Assembly: GCF_000208745.1 (NCBI RefSeq)
Contig: NC_030857.1
Span: forward strand, 3,115,700 to 3,179,699
Direction: 5' to 3'
DNA: 64,000 nucleotides
Origin: Theobroma cacao
Lineage: Eukaryota; Streptophyta; Magnoliopsida; Malvales; Malvaceae
Part shown: positions 52,965 to 64,000 of the stretch, piece after piece
How positions within the stretch are numbered: the first letter of the stretch is position 1
Layout of the letters: every line of letters begins with the position of its first letter
The notes under the pieces: model-generated
What the model saw: the letters and a program-made list of their open reading frames with translations, nothing else
What the model was told of the DNA's origin: nothing
Database searches by the model: none
Program-made: the position numbers and the translations under genes

Positions 52965-53505
52965 GCACAGTTATATGGGTAGATATGATTGAGCTGGAAG
53001 CACATCACAACTAAAGCCTTGGAGGAGGTTGAAGAAGACCTTGGAAGAAAAAGTTGCCATGAGATGAGATGATCTCAGTGGCCTTCTGGAAAAGGAGATG
53101 ACTGAATTTGGTCATCTGTATATGTAGGACACACTTCCGGGAAACTACCTACTAGCTAGGTCTTACAGTTTTGAAAGGGAGCAAGTGACTCGACTGCTCT
53201 AAATTTATAGGTCTGCTCTCATAAATACAGATATTTATAAGTATAAAGAATACTGAGAAAATTGAAATTCTTTGCCCTCATATTTTTACTCTCTCTATAT
53301 ATACACCCATGTATGTTTCTATTTCTTTTCTTTCCCTGTCCCGCTGCCTTTCTCTCTTGCTCAACATTACATGGAGTTTCCTTGTCTATACCTACCCCAC
53401 CCCACGCCCCCGCCACCCCTCCCAAAATAAAAGAAACACAAGGAAAAGGGATAATTGATAAGCTTTCCAGAATTTTAAAAACAGACGGAAAAACATTCCC
53501 TAGTG

Positions 53506-53524
53506 TATTATTATTATTATTATT
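53506..53524. repeat. ATT microsatellite
   Basis: About six ATT units downstream of the C2/MUN-like gene. Confidence 0.9.
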
Positions 53525-53779
53525 GAGCAGTCGACGTGTTGATTTACATGCTTGGTCTAATGAACAAAAGATTCTTTTGACGGTTGAGCAAAACAAGGGA
53601 AACCCTGCAATTTGAGAATCGTAAAAGAATCCGTGGAAGAAAAGGATCCTCTGTTTTAGAAAAACATCCAACAGCTTACCCTCAAGGGAAAAACTCCCTT
53701 CTCCCACTAAGTTAGGCAACAATATAAACAGAATTCCTCAATGCCTATATGTTAAACAAAATATAAATAACGAATCCGT

Positions 53780-54660
53780 TTGTTTTGTAGTAAAATGTTT
53801 TTCGAAAGTTTTTTTGTAAGATTTATATTTGTTTGGAAGATAAAAAATTAATTTTACATATAAAACATTTTACAAGTCAATAAGTTAATCACGAAAAATG
53901 TCTTACATATTTTAAGGGTGTAAGACATTTCTAGAAAACAACAAAAAATACTTTTATATTAAATTATGAGTATAAGTTTAATAAATACTAATATTTAATT
54001 TAAAATATTAAAAAATAAAAATAAAAATATTTAATTTAAAAAAAATTAATTTAAAAAATTAATATTTAAATTATACAACATAATTACACTTACAATTTTT
54101 TTTAATGAAACCATTCAATACAATTAAATTGTTTATCGATAAATGAAATAAATCTTATTAATAATTATAGTAAAAAATATTTCAATAGTCATTATTTGAT
54201 GAATACACATTTATAATAAATTAATATTTTATTAATAATTATAATAAAAAATATTTCAATGATCATCATTTAATGAATACATATTTATAAGTATACGTTT
54301 TGGATAGAATATTTATATTTTTATAATTATGATAAAAAACTGATAAAGATGAAAATTTGTTTGAAAATTAAAATTTATTTTCATTACAAATATGTAGTTC
54401 AATATTTTAAGAAATATCATTATTAATTTTATCCATTTTCATTTTCATTTTTAATTTTAATCTCAAATTAATAAAAATTAAATAACAATATTATTTTATA
54501 ATCAATTCCTATTTATTATTTTACCATCTAAATAATTTCATCATGATGAAAAATATTTTTAATAAAATAATCCAAATAACAAAAAAAAAATTTCACAGTT
54601 TATCCAAACAACAAAAAGTACTAAATTTTATTATAAAATATTTTATACAAAAAAAAATTT
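53780..54660. repeat. AT-rich block with inverted repeats, MITE-like
   Basis: Two perfect 12-bp inverted repeats lie close together: GTAAAATGTTTT (53790-53801) pairs with AAAACATTTTAC (53862-53873), and AAATGTCTTACA (53896-53907) pairs with TGTAAGACATTT (53919-53930). The outer ends carry loosely matching TTTGTTTTG-type and CAACAAAAAG-type sequence. The composition and structure suggest a miniature inverted-repeat transposable element or a nest of them. No transposase is present, and target-site duplications are not clear. Confidence 0.5.
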
Positions 54661-55181
54661 CCTCTAATTAATCAATCAGATCCTACAACACAGATTTCAT
54701 TTCAGAATGGTGAAAATAGGAAACTGCCGGTGGAATTAGATACTGGTACATATTGTCGCAATCAACTATAAAAGGCTGTCATAACAAATTGAAAAGCAAA
54801 AATAATACTAAATATTAATAGAACGAGAGTGTCCATCTAGACAAACAACATACCGCAAAAGCATATACAGATATCCATTAGTACCCAAGGCATTTGCCTA
54901 TATGCTGGTCACAGACTGCAAGGGTTAGGGGATTTAAGGCTGAGCCGTCACAAGGAGAACAATGCCAATGAATTTGAATTGCAATCAGAAATGTTTCCAG
55001 AAAACCTATTTACACCGTTAAATTTAAGAGAGATTGATCAATGGATCTGTAGCACGAAAAAGAATGGTATTTCATGTTACACAACCTGCGAAACACCAAG
55101 CTGCATTTGACAGCTATGAAAGCATAAATACGACGAGTGAATTCCAATATCACACTTTGTTCTCCAAGTAGCACAAGCAAA

Positions 55182-58080
55182 TCAGAGAAGCTTTGATATA
55201 ACATGACAAGAAGTCCAGAAGGCTTTAGAGGCAGCTCTGAGAAGTAAAGGGTTTTGGTATATCCTGTTGAGCACAGACAAATAAATGTTTCGTATCAGCC
55301 AAAAGACATTAGAGTGAAATCAGAATGACAAAATAGGAAGGTGCCGGATATCAAAGACAACAGAGCAAACTTCGAGCAAATGCAGGAATTGAGAAAAATT
55401 GGTTTGTCAAGATTAGAATTATAACCTACCCAATTGCAGTTGCCCCCCAGGACGCCACATTATATATGACTTTACTTCCATCCCATGCTTTTCGAAGTTT
55501 TCCCTTCTTCTTTTTTACAGAGAAGGTCTTGCTCAGCGCTACAAGAGAATTCAAAAGACTGTCAGAATTCCTATGCCAAATTAATGGCCAGAAATATTGT
55601 ATTAATTATGGAATAAAAGATATTTGAGATGGAAAATAAAAGTTATTCAGTGAAATGGTATCTTAAAATTTTCATTAACATTTAGGGAGGAATATAATTG
55701 GATACCAAAACTCGATAATGAAGACAAACAAACTCACCTTCCTGAAGTTGATTGGGGGTCAAATCCTAAAAAAGAAAACATAATAAAACTCTTTAGCATC
55801 CAGTGCTGTATAATCCATGATGAACATGCATAGACACTTTTATTCAGTCTGCCAAAAAGTAAGACCACAGAAAAACTTTGACATAAAACAACCAAATTCT
55901 CTGGCTTAAGTGTATAATGTGTGAATGACTACAAAGAGAAACATTAAATTCCAAAATGATAATAACACCAACAAAGATCAAGAATATCACAGACCTTAGT
56001 CTGTTTAAGGGACAGCAAATATGCAGCCATAAAACATGCAATGCCTTCTACTATATCTTCCTGCCTAACAAGAACATAATCTTCTTGATCCGAATCAACA
56101 TCTTCGCCTTCCCAAAGATCATTTTCATTGATCATGTCCCAAGAACTACCTTCTTCTGGTTCCAAAGAAGAATTTCATTAGCATCCAGGGAACAAAGATC
56201 ATTTTAAAACCAATAAGAAAGTTCCCTAAAAGAATGAACTTCAATACTTGAACAAAAATGCCTGCTCAATGTGTTGGCAAAGAGTTAAAAATCTTATATG
56301 CTAACAGTCTAGAGAGGACCATCTTTGGATGCATACCAGCAATGTTTTCTGGAACTGGCACCTGAGCACACTCTAGCTTTTCAAGGAAGTCAGAGCATTG
56401 AACTCTAGATTTGAGAAGACCGCACAACTGCATTAAAAAAAAATGGGAGGGTGGGGAAGGGGGGCTCCCATCAGATATACAAATTATTTAAAAATATTTG
56501 CTGGGAAAGCAAATGCCAAACTTATTGCAAATTTTCAAAATCTCCTTTCTATCATGCTGCTAATTTTATAAGCATAATCTATGTCATAAAGCCATTTACA
56601 TTAAATAAAAAAAAAACTATTCATAAATTCAACCAGCATACTAAATCAAGAAATAAGAAATCACCATATGAAGGTGCCAGTTTTTCATAAACTAGGCTCT
56701 GTTTTTACACTTCATTTATCTAATTTGAATTCCTTTTAGATTAGTTCCGAATCTTATATCTTTGCTGGACCAAAGTTCTACTTCACACGATGAATGTCAT
56801 ACAGGAAAAGTTTCAATTTCTTCTCTATGATTCATTCTCATTTATCTCTTTTTTCAAGCTAAATATATGCATATATAGACAGAAACAAAAACATGCAAAA
56901 GGAGCATTGCAATTGATATAACATCAATGAGACAAAGGCTAAGAGGCAAATGGATGCTGAAGCAAAGAAAAGCATTGTATAATGAATTTGAAAAGGCAAA
57001 GAGTATTTTAATCTTTTCATGTTTTATTTACACTTGACTCCTGCCCTCCACCCTCCGGCCTACTTCCATACAAGGTGTTTTTTTTTTTTCCTTTTCAATT
57101 CAATAGTGAAAGAACACAATCCAAGCCTTCATTAGCTTTTAGTTCATCATATCATTTCTCCATCTTATGACAACATACACGCTTCTCAACCTGAGCCATA
57201 CTCAAGACCGAAACTATCATCATAGCAAAAACTACAAGCTCACATCAATAATTATAACGAACCAAGCTCAACCAGTAACATTCTGTCTTGCAAAACTACG
57301 CCCTTTCAGAATGCAGCAGTGAAAGAAAGTACTCGACATAGATATGCAACTAAGCATACAACACAAACCAGACGTTTATCCAAAATGAGAACTACCATTC
57401 AGCTATAATACAAGTTCAATTGTCTTATTCAAGCTAAGTTCAACTCAGATCCGAATTACTCATCAATCAAATAAGAAAGCCATAATCCTCGAATGAGCTA
57501 TTTAACTTAGCGAACCTCTATGAAAAAAAAAATTTAAATTTCTGTTCTGAACATAGAATTTTCCATAACAAAACATAGTATAAGTTTAAATAAACCAACT
57601 CTTCACAAAGAACAGAACAAATCTAGCAAAATGAAAACAATCGTTTTTACGAGCTAAAAAGTTATTATTTAAAATTCTCACATAGATTTCCTTTCCTTTC
57701 ATTCGTTTTTCTATGTATCAAACAGAAATCCAAATACAGAATCCAACCCTAAGAAAAGCAACAACAAACAATAAACAAAAAAGAATTAAACAAACCTCGT
57801 CGGCTTCTTGATCTCTTCGAAGACCGACGCCGCTGACTTCCCCTTGAGGATCCATGTCATCTTTATCGTCATCATCTTCATCGTCATCGTCATCGTCATC
57901 ATCGATTCCACCTTCATTGTTACTTAGCAATTCGAGAGTTCTCTGGCACTGCTCCAGCACAGCTTGCAAAGTCTTCCTCTTAACGCGAACCTGATCTTTC
58001 TCTTCCACAACTTTTCCCTTCATCTCCCCAACTTCCATCGCCAAAGATTCGCTGCTCGAACCCGTAACCGCTATTTCCAT
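55182..58080 (-). CDS. Plant-specific acidic protein of unknown function
   Basis: Six exons: 58080-57796, 56427-56337, 56155-55995, 55765-55738, 55538-55430 and 55263-55182, giving 251 residues with consistent phases. The N-terminal third has a Leu-rich helix (LQAVLEQCQRTLELLSN) followed by an almost pure Asp/Glu run. The middle reads SRVQCSDFLEKLECAQVPVP, then DYVLVRQEDIVEGIACFMAA and YLLSL, then DLTPNQLQEALSKTF. A basic stretch (KKKKGKLRKAWDGSK) precedes the compact C-terminus VIYNVASWGATAIGIYQNP and AFWTSCHVISKLL. The acidic, basic and hydrophobic alternation suggests a protein-interaction or membrane-peripheral role, but I cannot assign one. The start at 58080 is the only ATG at the beginning of the frame. 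The first intron is 1.4 kb and AT-rich. Confidence 0.85.
57856..57905 (-). repeat. Coding GAT/GAC trinucleotide repeat (Asp run)
   Basis: A TCA/TCG-rich tract on the plus strand encodes, on the minus strand, an Asp-rich run broken by one Glu and one Lys. It lies in exon 1 of the acidic protein and is a likely site of length variation between individuals. Confidence 0.9.
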
Positions 58081-61000
58081 ATCGCCCCCTAAAACAATGA
58101 AAAAATTCCACACCAAACCCCTCGATTTCAAACCCTAAAAAGATCAAATCAGATTAAACTAAAATTATGAAATCCTCGTCTCGTGAGCAAGTCGGAAACG
58201 AAGGAAGGAAATCTGCTTCGCTTTATTCCCGGAACGGGATTATTTTATTCTTGTGGAATTACAGGTGAAGAACATGAAATTTTTCATTTTAAAAAAAATA
58301 ATGATGTGTTTTTGTCCTGGAAAAGAGAGAAGAGAAGGGGCTTTTAGCCGCCGTGTCAGCTTTTGAGCAGCTCTACATGCTGGACTTTGAGGTCCGTTTT
58401 GGCTTGGGTTTATTTGGGGTTGCGTGCCCGACCGACCACACGGGGAAATGAGAGAAGCTGGTCAATTTTTTTGTTTAATTTTAAATTATATAAAATTCGG
58501 GGTTAACCCGACTAATCTCCGTATTTATCTTGGATCGGTGACAATTATAATATACTTTTAGCTAATCTGAATTTTTCCTGGTCTTCCTTGTGCTGTCGTT
58601 TCGGGAGTTGGAACTTTTATTGGACCTGGCCCGAGCCACCAAATTTATTAGTCCACGGGTAAAATATCTTCTACCAAAGCTTCCTATTTTGCTATAAAAA
58701 GAAAAAATAAAAAGTCTCAAAATATAAAATTTTGAATATTTATATTATTTACAGATAACGTTTTAAAAAATCTTGAATTATTTTTAAAAATAAATAAATA
58801 ATTATTTTTATTATATCCAATCAAATTTAATTAATATTAATTAAAATATTATTTATCATTTTATGTTATGTTATCATATAAGTATATCTCATTACTATTC
58901 ACAATGATATATCAGCACATTATGTTAATAACATGTAGTTAGTCAATTGTTGATCATAAAAATTCATCTGACTCAAAATAAAAATATAAAAATTTAATTG
59001 AAATGTAATCAAAGAATAATAATTTATTTAAATTATTTTCAATAATTTAAACTTTTTTAAATATTATATCTATTATTTATAAATATTATTAACATATTTT
59101 GTCTCATATCTTGAATTGGATATATATTTATACACAATTCTTGAAGAAATAAGTTGGAATTAATTCCAATGTTCACGTCATGTAAAATATAAATGCTGCA
59201 CCTATTTAATTTTGGACAAAAGAAATGGAAAAGAGACTAAAGAAAGGAAAACTTATACTGATTTTTTATATAAATTAATACTACATATTGATAATTTCAA
59301 TCTTCTCGTGCAAAAGTGCAGAGTTTGCATTTGAATTTTTACATGACATATTCCATGAAATGTAATTATTTGATAAATAAAATAAATAAATTAAGTGGCG
59401 TTTAAAAATTTTCAATAAAAAATAAATAATATAGTAAATTCATGATAAATTACATAAAAAACTACACTGATGATTAAAAAAATAATGCTACAAAATATAA
59501 TCATATTGATAGATCTACGACGGGGAAATGAAGACATTGAAAAAGAATCATAACATGACATCATTTTTTAGTTATTTGTCATTACTAATGAAGTTTTTAC
59601 ATGATAATAAATTTAAAAAAATCAGTGTAGTTAGGTTTTAGATGGAGTGATAACAGATTTCTTAGGAGTGTCTTAATTTTTAGTGTTTTTTTAAGCATTT
59701 TACTTTTGAAATTAAAATATCAAAATCAATTAAATGACAAAAGTTAGAAATAATCTATTAACATATCAATAACTGGGGATCCACTTTCATAAAAGATGAA
59801 AATGAGTTTTAAATTTATAAGTAATTTTTTTAATAGATATATTTTTTAGATAAAAAATGTTATTTTGCAACAAATAGTATTAAAGTCTTTATGATGTGAG
59901 ATATTTTATGAGAGATATCAAAAATTAAGATAGACTCGTACCAATCTATTTATTTTTGGATTAAAAAGGAATGCTCATGATATTAGTATGTAGATAATTA
60001 TTTAACAATAATATATACACAACAAAATAAAAAAAATAACATTTTTTAATTAAAATCCCTTTTGGATATAACGTTTTGTAAAATTTTTAAAAGATTTTAA
60101 AAACTTTATTATCTTATAAGTTTTAATTTTCAATTTTTGTTTTTGTTCAGCTGATTTTAATTAAAAACTTAATTAATTCCACTCGGTGAGCTTCATCTAA
60201 ATGTTGTCACTTAATTAAAACTAACCTCCCATTTAAGATTAAACTCTCAACCTTAAATCTTCTTTTCTATCTTTCACCTTTTACACCAACATGGGAAAAG
60301 AAAACCGTATATTTTCTGTACTTCCCATATTCTTCTTTCATTTTATTACCATATATGTATTGAATTCAAATCTCATAGTTAGAAAGCTTATTTCGAAAAC
60401 CATCACATTTCCACACATATTATTTAATTCTTCATTGCTTTGGCATACATCCACTCTCTCTCTGGATATTTGACTTTGAGGAGAGGAGCAATGCTAGGAA
60501 ATATTTTCTAAAGCATATAGCTCAGGTTATATTAATTTCTTACACACCTTTTTTTTTAATTAATTACTTATATGTCTTATGTAAAATATTGCTTATTAAA
60601 TCATAAATAATCTAATATTCAAGTAACAAAGTGAGAAATTGAAAACTTACTATTGGTTTGAGAAATTGTAGTTTCAAACGTTATTATTATCTTCTTAAAC
60701 CTTTGTTCATTACTGGGTTGCTTGAGTACTTAATGGAAAAGTACAAAATTTTGATAGTAAAAACAATTGTCAATTATTAGAAAGCATTAATTGCGAAAAA
60801 AGAATTGTTGAGAAAACAGCAATGATTGAGGAAATAAATAAAATATATATTGAAAGCTCAATCAATAATGGTCATCATCTGTCTGCCCCAAATTTCGGAT
60901 CATAGCTTTTGTTTTTAACTCGATCAATCAACACCATTGATAGTGTTTATCGACGTGGACCCCACCTAGACCAACGTACCCCACACGAGATCAGACCAAC

Positions 61001-61524
61001 CCTGATCAAATTCGTAAATCATCTGGGTCGAGTGGGGCCAACCTTGAGTTCACGGGGCTAAAGACAGTCAAAAGAGGGGGAAATTACTGGGACTGCCATT
61101 TCCCTCCAAACACAATAATTTTCGGACGGAAAGGACGTAAAACTAAAGAATAGGGGTGACGTGTACAGCTGCTGCACAATCGGCGGCCTCCTTCACCCCC
61201 TCTCTTTTGGAGGGCTTTTAGGCTTTTCCTTTGCTTGACCAAACGGGGTTTCCGTTGAGCAAAGAATTCCGAGCCAAAACACTCACACAAACAAACAAAG
61301 CAAAAAAAGAAAGCAGAGAAAAATTCTCTCTGTTCTCACCTTTACGCTTCTTCCTTATCTCTTTTTCTTTTCTTCTACATTTTGCTTTTCGCGTTTTCCC
61401 ACGAAGTACATTTCAAACTCACGTAAAAGTTTTTCTGGTTTGCATTTTTTTTTTTGAATTTGTTTGGTGTTATTTTGTTTGAGTTTGAGTTTTGCCATGC
61501 TTTTTGTTTGTTTAAATGCTGTGA
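58081..61524. other. AT-rich intergenic region and REN1-like promoter
   Basis: The first few hundred bases are the promoter of the minus-strand acidic-protein gene. About 58680-60200 is very AT-rich and looks like decayed repeat DNA, including an ATAGTATTAAAGTC string near 59874 similar to the units at 34810-35340. From about 60900 the sequence becomes GC-richer, and a CT-rich leader (61316-61390) precedes the REN1-like start. Confidence 0.55.
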
Positions 61525-62962
61525 ATGAGAGGCATTATGGAAATTGATGAGTACAAGGTTGGTGCAGATTTTTGTTCATCGTTTGATTTCGTGACCTGTT
61601 TGGCATTTTTTTTTCTGATTCTTGAGTGATCAGAGGATTATGGCTACCAAAAAGGACGAACCGTGTCAGGCACACCAGGTTTTGATCAATCACTTTTTTC
61701 GTTTTGTTAATTTTCTAATTCGTTTTTAGAAGACTCTGAAGTTCAAAAACTGAAAAAAGAAGAACTACATTGTGATTTTACGTTAATTTTTTTTATTTTG
61801 TGATTAGAAAATGCCTAGCAAAAAGGAAGAACCGTCTCAAGCACAACAGGTAGGTTATTTTTCTTTTAATTTTTGTTTACATTAATATAGTTTTTATGGA
61901 AATTTTGCATTGAAAATTACTTCTGTTCGTTTTTCATTGTTTGCGGTGTGATTTCGTTAGCAGAGGATTCCTTCCAAAAAGGAAGAGCCGTCTCAAGGAC
62001 TTCAGGTATGGATCAATCTTGCATTCTTTTCTGATTCTTTTTTTAAGTAAAGGATTTGAGCCTTAAGGTGAAAAAAAACAGAACCGAGATTCTGATTTTT
62101 AAGGGAGATTTTTGTGTTGAAAATCTTTTTTGTATTCTCTCTGAAGGGAGAAGCTGCTGCTCCAGGTCCACCCACTCCAGCACCAGGCCCGCCGGATCAT
62201 CTGCATTCTCGTGGTGGCAACTCGGTAAACTGCTCTCTCCCCCCTATGGATTGTTATTTACTTTTCTGAATTGAATTGTTTATTGCATATTGGACATGAC
62301 CATTCAGTCCCTAGATTACCGTGCAGTCATCTTTATCATCATGGTGATCGTGTTAGTAATCATCTTTGTCTACCACTTGTCTACTTATGTGCTTGGGATT
62401 ACAACTAAAGGTTTGGAATCATTTTATGGAAAGATTGCATATAAAGCAGTTATTCTCTTTTAATATTATCAAGCACATTGTTGCTGTTACTGTGAACTGT
62501 ATTCTGTATTTTAAGTGCATTGCTAGTTTTACCTTCTTGATATCATTCCTTATATTGTCCCGCATTCCCTGTTTTTTAAGCATGCAATTTACAAAACTGT
62601 AGTAAAATTTAGTGCATTTTAAGGTTCAAAACTTTCTTGCAGGTTTTAAAGAGTGGTCCACTTTTTCTATCATCAAAAGGTTTGTTTACTTTGCTTGGTT
62701 AAATCATTCTTTGGTCTTTAATTCAGTTACTCATTTGCCTTTCACAGAAGTACAACCTCGATTTACATTTAACTGGAAAAATACCATTACAAGGTTTATA
62801 TTGAAATCACAATCCCAGGGTTATGTCTTGGATTCCTCTGGTTTATTATTATTCCTTTCTTTTTTTTTTCCTTTTTTTTATTAAGGAATTGGATGGACAT
62901 CATGGAAGAAAAGGTGGTTTATTTTGACACATACTTCGTTGGTTTTCTTCAGAAGCGATCCT
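61525..62962 (+). CDS. REN1: REN1-type PH-RhoGAP, 5' part only
   Basis: REN1-type proteins are GTPase-activating proteins for plant ROP GTPases; Arabidopsis REN1 limits ROP1 signalling at pollen-tube tips. Visible exons, all in one frame: 61525-61557 (may be leader), 61634-61678, 61808-61849, 61964-62005, 62147-62224, 62643-62679 and 62886-62962. The PH-domain start is unmistakable: SRGGNS, then VLKSGPLFLSSKG, then IGWTSWKKRWFILTHTSLVF and FRSDP. The remaining PH, the RhoGAP domain and the coiled coil lie beyond the window. The ATG is either 61525 or, judging from relatives starting MATRN, 61640. Three of the N-terminal exons are related tandem copies (see repeats), giving a longer Lys/Glu/Gln-rich head than I remember for this family. 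Exon 62147-62224 is Pro/Ala-rich. Confidence 0.85.
61634..62005 (+). repeat. Three tandemly related micro-exons
   Basis: Exons 61634-61678 (45 nt, RIMATKKDEPCQAHQ), 61808-61849 (42 nt, KMPSKKEEPSQAQQ) and 61964-62005 (42 nt, RIPSKKEEPSQGLQ) encode the same motif, roughly KKxEPxQ. All begin and end in phase 0. The first and third share further identity outside the coding part: AGAGGATT at the acceptor side and GATCAATC shortly after the donor (61684-61691 and 62011-62018). The pattern is what exon duplication leaves behind. Confidence 0.85.
62308..62410 (+). other. Possible cassette exon encoding a hydrophobic segment
   Basis: Between exons 62147-62224 and 62643-62679 lies a 103-nt stretch bounded by CATTCAG and AAAG|GTTTGG. 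It is open in phase with the upstream exon and would encode SLDYRAVIFIIMVIVLVIIF followed by VYHLSTYVLGITTK, a textbook transmembrane span. Inclusion would shift the frame of the PH exons (103 is not divisible by 3), so the normal transcript should skip it. Confidence 0.25.
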
Positions 62963-64000
62963 GTAAGTACTTGCATTCTGGAAGATTGTCAGTCTCAACA
63001 TGGATGCTTGTGCTTATTTATCCGTTTTTTACATCCTCTGTTACAAATTGAATGATCATAAGGAAACAGTAAAGTGATAAGAGGTCATATGATGTGGTAC
63101 TCATTTTCTAACTCTACTAGATTTTAAGATCCTCAGGGATGATGCTGATTGGCTATGACTATCTTTTATGTGCACGGGTTCTCTCTCAATCAAAAGCATC
63201 TGGTTCTTGAGTATCATTTCCACTTTTGTGAATGACTATTAGCGGCTAGAATATATCTGAATCAAAAAGATGAATGAAAATGAAACTCTCGTGTCTATTT
63301 CGCACAGCAGGTCTTGTCACTGGTTTTACAGTTTTTAGGTTGTCTTTGGGCAGACTTAATAAGAATATTAGAAAATCTTTCATGCTAGATTAAGACTTAG
63401 GAAATTAGGAAACATGACCTAAAAATTAAGTCATTAGTGTGGCCCTAAATTAATGAAAGTTACCTATCAAGGAATGAGTGCTAATTTAGAGTGACCTATT
63501 AGCAATTTGGACTGATGTACATTTTTAATGTAGTAGAATGATGTTAATAAGCACTGCTTAATTGACAATTATGGTTCTATAGTTCAATATATCAATTCAT
63601 TCACCAATTCATTTTTGGTTCTCCAGCAGAGTGAAGATAAAAATGATAGATATAAATTCATTAGATGGCTCATCCCGATATCTAATTGTGTTAAACTTTA
63701 TTATGATGCACTATGACACATATGGGGCCTCTTCTACAGGCTGTGATATTCGAGAGCTTCAGCTCGAAGAATAATATAAAAAAATTATTTAACTATTGCT
63801 TGGGTTTAGGAAAGGATTTGGTCTTGGATATTGAGGAAGAACTCCAGTACGCAGTCCCTGAGGCAAAAGTAAAAAATCTAGATGGGTTGATATTATTGGT
63901 TAGATGTTATAATTATCCTGATGTTATCTTGTTCTCTTCTCTTCATATCCCTTGCACTAGTCCATTTCTCTCTCCCTTGCTGCATTTTGCATATGTAAGG
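62963..64000 (+). other. REN1-like intron running off the window
   Basis: Begins with a good donor (CCT|GTAAGT). The next expected PH-domain exon, which normally carries a GSEVNLTLGGIDL-type sequence, is not found before 64000. The last 279 bases contain an open frame discussed in the findings. Confidence 0.6.
63722..64000 (+). other. Open frame of at least 93 codons inside the REN1-like intron
   Basis: An ATG at 63722 opens a frame that does not stop before the window ends. Part of it is strikingly protein-like (GLGKDLVLDIEEELQYAVPE, then AKVKNLDGLI). A TTCTACAG acceptor at 63739 is in phase with the preceding PH exon, and the window ends in a TATGTAAGG donor-like sequence. It does not match the expected PH continuation, and I do not recognise it. 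Confidence 0.2.

Larger units (their letters stand above)
52965..55181. other. Convergent intergenic region with AT-rich repeat block
   Basis: Holds the 3' UTR of the C2/MUN-like gene, an ATT trinucleotide run (53506-53524), a strongly AT-rich block with nested inverted repeats (about 53780-54660), and the 3' UTR of the acidic-protein gene. Open frames on both strands near 53219-53722 are crossed by the ATT run and are taken as chance. Confidence 0.6.

Noticed and set aside
53219..53722. Open frames on both strands (167 and 117 codons) downstream of the C2/MUN-like gene
   Set aside because: They are crossed by an ATT microsatellite that creates an Asn run, overlap each other antisense, show no recognisable domain and lie in 3' UTR or intergenic DNA.

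Overview
The window is nuclear genomic DNA from a flowering plant, most likely a eudicot (probably a rosid). Coding regions are split by many short AT-rich introns with GT-AG ends. The gaps between genes are AT-rich and full of plant-type microsatellites. The proteins read by joining exons are typical angiosperm ones: a D-type cyclin, a kappa/lambda-class 14-3-3, plastid phosphoglucose isomerase, a PGG-ankyrin membrane protein and a PH-RhoGAP. Undetermined bases occur at 2514-2518, 21292 and 44876, mostly beside homopolymers or microsatellites. All exon boundaries were worked out by eye from splice signals, reading frame and family knowledge.

Layout. 1-11194 has no gene I can support. Then follow: a D-type cyclin (CYCD2/4 group, minus, 11195-13308); a long gap with weak small-ORF candidates; plastid CutA (plus, 19861-22299); a 14-3-3 kappa/lambda protein (minus, 23924-26313); an ankyrin-PGG membrane protein (minus, 27064-29801); a small J-domain co-chaperone (minus, 31169-32994); plastid glucose-6-phosphate isomerase PGI1 (plus, 35941-41300, 14 exons); a 1249-residue plant-specific protein with a C2-like and a MUN-like region (plus, 43521-52964, 22 exons); an acidic plant-specific protein of unknown function (minus, 55182-58080); and the 5' end of a REN1-type PH-RhoGAP (plus, from 61525, running off the window).

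The genes form no pathway: PGI1 and CutA are plastid-targeted, the cyclin and 14-3-3 act in cell-cycle and signalling control, and REN1-type proteins restrain ROP GTPases. The order itself is informative. As I recall the Arabidopsis map, CYCD4;1, GRF8 and a paralogue of the large C2/MUN-like gene are neighbours on chromosome 5, while PGI1, the other paralogue and REN1 are neighbours on chromosome 4. The window appears to hold both sets in one block, as expected of a genome without that duplication and gene loss.

The most unusual structures are three tandemly related micro-exons at the 5' end of the REN1-like gene, a nearby spliceable cassette that would encode a hydrophobic segment, a GC-AG intron in PGI1, an 18-residue tandem duplication in the ankyrin protein, and a compound microsatellite filling half of a 14-3-3 intron. 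I found no clear evidence of a wholly new biological system.
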